A DNA stretch of 64,000 nucleotides, from positions 13,548,882 through 13,612,881 of the forward strand of contig NW_022145611.1 in the NCBI RefSeq assembly GCF_000002235.5, written 5' to 3'. Under the pieces are notes generated by a model. That model was not told the origin of the DNA, did not search any database, and worked only from the letters and a program-made list of their open reading frames with translations. Position 1 is the first letter of the stretch. Each line of letters opens with the position of its first letter. This DNA is from Strongylocentrotus purpuratus (taxonomy: Eukaryota > Echinodermata > Echinoidea > Camarodonta > Strongylocentrotidae). The translations under genes were made by a program, and so were the position numbers. Below, piece by piece: positions 55,501 through 63,121 of this stretch.

Positions 55501-58500
55501 GTGATCATGTTTATACCATGGCAAACGGAAGCAGATTCAAATTGTTCTTCCCTAAAAAAGGGAAAAAGAAATATGCATAAATAGTAATTACATAAATATA
55601 TCTTCAACATCTTAATAGGGTTAAATGAGTCATGATATTCAATGATAGATACATAGGGTTAGGTACATAGACTGATAATTGCACAAATCAAACATGCAAC
55701 ATGCAAATACAAAAGGTTACCCGGTAGTAACTGTACGTCCGATTAAAAAAAAAGGTTTTAAAAGGTGCGCAAGACTTGAAAGAAAAAAGTCAGGAAGTGG
55801 CGGGGCTTCATCCCTATGCGTTCCCGAACAATCAGAAAAATTGCGGGGGGGGGGGGGCCATAATGGCCCCCCACCCCCCTCCCGGCCTCATTACTGTTAA
55901 TGCTGGCTCTCGACAGATGGTAAATACTTTCTGATTTGGTTTTGTTTTTTTACTATCATCTTCATCTCCTTATTATGCATACGTCTATTATTTTGGTGAA
56001 AATAAAACAAGTAAATACATTTCAATCATTCTTACCCAAAATTATACAAGAGAAGCTCATCAGATGTTGAAGAAAGACCAACTGAAATCTGTTGAAAGGA
56101 AAAATAAAAACCATTGACATATATTACAGAGTTCATAGTTCACACATGATTGCTTTTTTGTTTTGTTTTCTTCTTCAAATTCCACTACTTTTCAATAATT
56201 GATATACAGCTGGAAATGAGTGAGGTAAATAAATCGGCTGCAGTCCCTTTATTTTGAGCAACAAAATAAAAATGTCATTCTTGATAGAAAATTTCTCTTC
56301 CCTTTTCCCAAAAGGCAAGCAGGACTTTGAGATGTATATTCAGTGAAGAGGTAGAAGGCAGAAATTATCATGAAACTTTTGAAATCCCTTTTTATGTTAC
56401 GATTCCAGACCCAACTGTAACCAGGATTAAAATGGCACACTAATATAATTTTTTCTCCAAGAGAGTCACAGTATTTTTGTAAGGTGTGTGGTGGTCCTAC
56501 GACATCCATTCACAAACTATCACCATGTAGCCCCTAGTTTAGGATTTAAACTCCTAGATCCCCATCTGCTAAGGATAGAGAATTACAGCTTCTTCACTAA
56601 CCGAGGGATGAACCAACTTGAACTTGAACAAGAAATTCCTGACATCCATAGCGCACTTTGAGAGCTCCACCACCGTACTAGAACACTGAACAAATAGAGA
56701 GGTGTACAAAGAGAAAAAGAGAAGGAGAGAGAAAATGAGGGATATGTTAAAGAGCTGAATGAACTAGAATATGACTCCATGTACAAATTTTTCAAAACAT
56801 ATCTTGGTTTAACCTGCTTTTAATATAGCTTTGAGGAAATCGCATGTCCATTGAAAAGAAGGGATTCCTGTTCATTGGCACTGTAATTATGAGCCTTCAT
56901 CTCAGCATAATAAACACCCTTATGTGAACCTTCCAGAGGCAAGCATGTATCAAAGTCATTGCCAAACAATGGTTTACTCAGAAGAATTTGAGAACAGCAA
57001 TTGTTTAGGAAGGGGGGACCTCCAAAAGATGATGGAAATTTGAGCTGAAATTTTGCTTTAAAAAAAATAATCAAGTCAATACCTACAGGTACTCCTGAAA
57101 TTCTTTGTGGAGTATTTTTTGAATGATTGAATGAACAGTTTTGTTAACGTTTTGTAGTTGGTTATAGGCGGGCAATTCCATAAGGGAAAAATTCTGAACC
57201 ATGTTTAGGTGTTATAGGTGATATAGCCTATATGAATATATAATTTCATAGTCAAACAAATGTCTTTATATCTCAAAGAGAAGATACAATGTTTTTCAAT
57301 GACTTAGCATCAGGGCTCTCACTTAACTTTTTTTCTTGGTTGCCAGCCGGGCATCCTGTACAGTTTTTTAGGTTGCCAAAGGGCAGTTTAGGTGGTCACA
57401 GTAAATAGGTTTAAAGAGGTTCGTGTAATGCGAAAATTGGCAAGGTTTACTAGTGTAAATATTCCGATGATGAAGAGAGCTGCACTGCTGTCTGCAATTT
57501 ATAATAGGTACGAAGGACAAAGTACAAAACATACAAAGCAAAATTGATATTCTTTCACAAGTTCAACTAGTCAAGTCAGTGACTTACTAGTGTTTGTTTT
57601 TATTCCTTCGATCTGATCAAAGCAAAATACATGTCTTTGCAAGTAGTGTTTGATAAAAACATTACCCAACAAATGGTCCATTTTTCTTCATCCAGCTATC
57701 ACAATCAATGCCACCTTACATATAATTATATACCATATAGTTATGCTCATTTTAGCTGGCTGTGAAGTCACAAGCGGTAAAAGGTTCTTTCATTTTTTTT
57801 CATTGGGCAGGGCTTAGTTGCATTGATGGGAGAAGAAAAATGAAGAAAAAATTATTACATGACTGTTTAAAAATATGATTTTGGGGGTTTACTCTTTTCT
57901 TGATCTGACTGTAGGAATAATAACTTGCAAAAATGTCAATTGAATAAAGAAGTCATTGCAGAAAACAGAGTCAAATTTACCTGGCTTTGTCACAAGTGTA
58001 GTTGTTGGTCACAGGTCACAGGTAATTTTGACTTTAATCCAGATATTCAATTGAGAATTTTTGCAAGATTTAATTCTCACAGTCAGAGCAAGAAAAAAGT
58101 TATTGATTATCATTAATACAGGGGCATTGGCAGCAAGTAATATTGGCAGGTGAGGAGGGTGTCAGGTGATCGAGGGGTTTAATTGATCACTTCAGTTATC
58201 GGATGAATCGCTATTAATGTCCATCGGTACTACTTCATCTTCAGACAAGTCTGTGTCAGGATCTTGAGGGACATCTCCAGACATGTCTGGTCTCCTTGAC
58301 CTCTTCGCTCCTGAGTTCCACAGTGAGATGGCTGGCATTGGATCAAAATGTTCCTCATCTGATCCATGGAGCATTATGAGGAGCTGATCCGTCACCCTGT
58401 CATCCAGCAGGGAACTCCTGATAGAGGTCTTTAGAAGCTTCAGTCTACTAAAACCCCTCTCCGCCTCTGCTGAGCTGGCTGGTATGCTCAGTACCAGGTC

Positions 58501-61500
58501 GATGAGAGAGCAGATATTGGGAAGCTCCTCCTTGAGGCCCGGGATAATTTCCGACCATGGCTTGCCTTTCTTCCTATAATAGTACAGAAATGATGAAGAT
58601 TTTGAGAAGAGATGTTGCATGATTAATCTCCATCATCCATGTAATATTTTCCTTAAATATTTATTAGTATCCATAAATTTGCTCCAAGTCTTTGAACACA
58701 TTAATGATTCAGATTGTCGTATCTTATTGCAATTATTGTTATTAGAAATTATAGAAATATTAAAATCAGCATTTACATACTAGTATGACCAATTGGTAAC
58801 GACAAGATTTGAAAAAAATGCAGAATAAACATAATGGTTATGCTGACATGCACAATTTTGTACAGTGGATAAAATGGGTGTTTAAGCAGCAAGAATCATT
58901 TACTTGTCACTGTTGACTCTCGCTTTGAGGAGATTCCATTCCACACTGACTTTCAGGGTGTCCACACCTCCTGCTGTCAGTGACTCGTTGAAATGTCTCA
59001 CTAATGTTTGAACACCATCATTGCCAAACTCTGCAGAATATGAACATAAAGAAATAATACTTATTAATCAAGTTATACAACTAATCTTTTCTTGTAATGA
59101 TTTGTATGGTAGAAAGTTATATAATATCTTGTATACTATCAAGTCATGTGTCATGTATCTCAAATTATTATCATTTGAAAGAAGAAAGAAAAATCTATTC
59201 AAATTATAAGATTGCTTTTTTCAGTATTATAATGCCGGTGTCAGTGTATGAAAAAACATACCACTTGTGTCCTCTGGCCAGAAGTTGAAGCTGACTATCT
59301 TCATCGCTTCACAGACTCCGTCATTGAGGTCCTGGAATCTGCCTTGGAGGCTACTCTCCAGACTGTCCAGCAGCTGTGTCAGTCCACCCTCAATGCTGGT
59401 AGTGCCCTTCAACTCCCCCTGGAAGTGTGCGTCAAATTGGAGCATGTGTGGTGTTGACTTTCTGAAATAAACATGATTGGATTGGAAGAATAATATATAA
59501 TGTGCAACTGCCAGAAATAAAACTGAAATCTGCAATGTAACACAATTTGAATAAGAATATGTCTAGCAGGAATATGGACAGCAATAAATCATATCTTATT
59601 TCATTCATCAAAAAAGCATAATTAATTAAAATTTTAGTTGAATGAGTTCTATTTCCATCATACACTGTCCAACAGCATACATGTAATTGCATTGTTAAAG
59701 ATTACCTTTCATTGTACATTCCGAGGGTAGTTGCAGCCGCATCAATTGATGCTGCAACATCGGCAACTGTTGAGATTGACTTCTGTGCCACAAGGGACAC
59801 CTTCGACAAGACTGTTACAACATCATACAGGAAAAGAGTGTACATGAGTACATCCTTGCGCTCCAGGAGCTTCTGGAAGCCCTTTGCCTTGGCCTTTGCT
59901 TCACCAGAACATTTTTCCTGTGCTTGAACCTGCAGTAAAGTATATAATAAAATGAGAGTGTGGGTTTGGGCTTTGGATAAGGAAGGTAAGTAAAAATATG
60001 CAAGTAAATCAATAATTTATTTGTATCATTAGAAATCATAAAACTAAGAGATAATTACCTGATGGAGATGAGTTATCATGGCTCGATATCCACGAAGAAA
60101 ATTCCGTATGGCACGTTCGAGGTGAGGCAGCCATCTGGTTCCACCAACACGTGTAGGGATAGCTGGATGATCGCCATGAGCTTCGGCAGAGACTTTCAGC
60201 GAGCTCCTATTCTTAGAGCTGTTCTTATAGAACAGGTAGAGATTGAGAAACAGTGTATTCAACTGGGTACACATATTAGATCGTTTCATTGCATCTTTGA
60301 ATGCAAGTTCTAGTCGATGTGCACAACAATGAACGGCCTGAATTTCAGGGTTTAGCTGTTTCATTAGGGCTGCAACACCACCCGTCTTCCCAAGCATCAC
60401 TGCTGCCCCATCTGACCCGAAACCTACAAGCTTGCGGGAAACCTCTGCTTCTGACATCTCCATCCTCTCCCTGAGTGCGTGCAGAGTTGCATTGTAGATG
60501 GAGACAGCATTTGCAGTAGTCACTCCTGCCAAAGCTACAAAGTCCATGTTAATGGTTCCATCGCAAGAGTGGCGGATGTAGATTATTTCGTCTTCAGTAA
60601 TGGAAGAGTCGGTTGTTCCATCGCTGATGACCGATACAAACTTCGACCCCTGCACACGACCAACCATTTTGCGTCTTTCCACCTGTTTGATAAAAAAAAA
60701 AAAGAGAAAACACATAATTAATTAAGTTTTTGGCTACTACAACTAGACAGAACACCTTATTTTATTCAAATGTAGGAGCAGTAACTTGCTAAGTATTAAG
60801 TGAGCATAATATTACCAGTTTATATAGAAAGTGGAACTTGATTAGTGAGAGCAAACTATCTTTACACAAACTTGAACAAATTATAGAAAAGTAAAGTTTT
60901 GAAAATTATATTGTAGTTCTTTTGGGATTGTCGAAACTCAAGTAGATGTCTTTTATTATTTTTATTACACTTTCTAGCAAAATTTGCTAAGCTGGTGCCC
61001 TTATTCTTTATTGCAATAAGCCAGAGGATATCAGCCTTTATTAATTATTTCATTTATTTTATTGAGGGAGGCCAGGGAGAGGGCGGCATATTACCTTTTC
61101 ATGTTTAATAATTATTTTCATACTAATTACAACAACAAGAAAATCTTGTCTCAACTTTATTTTAGGGATAAAACTGTTGATACAGTGGCAATTATGAAAA
61201 GACTTGTTACAAGCATGATAAAACTTTTATCTTCTCCGCCATGTCCACACTTAAACAATTGTTATATTATGAGCTCAGCTGCTGGATTGCTGGAGTGGGA
61301 TAATTTCGATTACAGTGTGAAAAAAAGGAGTTTTTTTAATATAATTATTTAGAGAGATATATCTTGTTTTGCAGGACATTATATTTTTCAAATGACATTT
61401 TTTTTTATCCAGTTTATCCTAAGAAGTGGGTAGTCCCTTGAGCGCTGTCGTGCTTGTAAATTGTAATTAATGATTGGTGACAAGTTCATTTTGGGAAAGA

Positions 61501-63086
61501 TAGAAGAGTCGACCGTAAGTGCAGAAGCTTTGCACTGCACGCGCCGTTGGAATTAACACCGATGTGATTGGCTGAATATATTAATTAAAAAATGAATATT
61601 TATATATTCTAGAGAGTGAATCAGAGAGAGAAACACACAGACGAAGCCTACATGTACCCAATTTAATTTATTTTTTGCTAGCTAGTGATCGGGTCAAAAC
61701 ATCATGATAAATTACATGTTTGAGTTTATTGACAGTAGAATGACTAGATGGTCTAGAATCATAGAGATATATACTATGTCTAGAATAGATAAATCACGTG
61801 ACAAATTCCAGCTTCCCCGACCCGATTCCCAGCACAGAAGGCGTTCCGGTAACGAAAATAATAGTAACCGTATCTTCGATGCGAGATCGAGAAGGAAGGA
61901 ATTTTCACTCGATTGATGAATATCCACGACATCACGTGATCTTTACTTAGCCAATCGCAGCTCAATATACAATTCACACCGCGCGCGAGTGTTTAAAGTT
62001 TTATTATCACGTGATGCATATATAATTATGCAAATTTGTTCACGGTGCCGGCCGGTGTCCAATCCGATCTCTCATTCTCTCGTACTTAAACTTATTTTTG
62101 CGTGGAAATTTAAGGTACGTTAATGCTATAATTAAATAGATCTAGGCACTTTATAATTCTAAATACAATAATGTAGTAATTTTAAGAACAATTTACGTAC
62201 CTCAGCAATGAAATGAACGAACACTTGAGCTGAACGGTCATTTAGATACGTTGTTCCCACGTCGAGTCCTTTGGCTCGATCCAACGAGCACATCCACGTA
62301 AAGTCAGTGAAAGGTCTGCAGTGTCTAGCGATTGCGTTGGCATTTCTGAAAAGATGTTTCAGACGATGAACGGCTTTTTCGTTGAGAAGATGAATCATCT
62401 TTTCGGCCTTCGATGTTCCAGGCTCAGCCCTTCTAGCTCTCATAATGCCGACTCCCTTGCGGTGATTTTCACTCTCCCCATGCTTTTTCACCGAGTTAAG
62501 CCTGAAGCTGGTGCTGCCGTGATAAAACGCATTGAATTTCTTGCCTGGCTCACCCATGATACCTGCCTCCCGACAAATCTGGCAGAACATTTCTCCTTTC
62601 TCTCCATCATATTTCAACCACTTATGATCATGCTCCCATACTTTTCGGTAGTTCCTTGATCTTTTCTCTTCCTCATACTCTTTGTCCTTGTCTGCCTTTC
62701 TTTTTGCACCCTCTTCATTCGGTTTCGATACATTCATGTAACGCCACATGATCTTGCTTATTACTTTCTTTCTCTTAGACTTTCTCGTTGTCAATTAACA
62801 CTCAGAAGGGGCCGTTAAAGAAATAAAAAATCATTGTCATTGTCATTGTCATTGTCATTGTTATTGTTATTGTCATTGTCATTGTCATTGTATTGTCATT
62901 GTCACTCACATTCACTTTCATTCACATGCATCATGTATCGTCATGTACGTAAGGCAAAGTATAGTTTGAAATCAAAGACAAAATTTGTTCAACATTGATT
63001 TGTATTAGTTATATTTATTATTTACGAAATGTAAATCCATGCAAACTACAGAGGAATAATCATAAAGAATTAATTGTAACCCCAGG

Positions 63087-63121
<35 letters not shown>

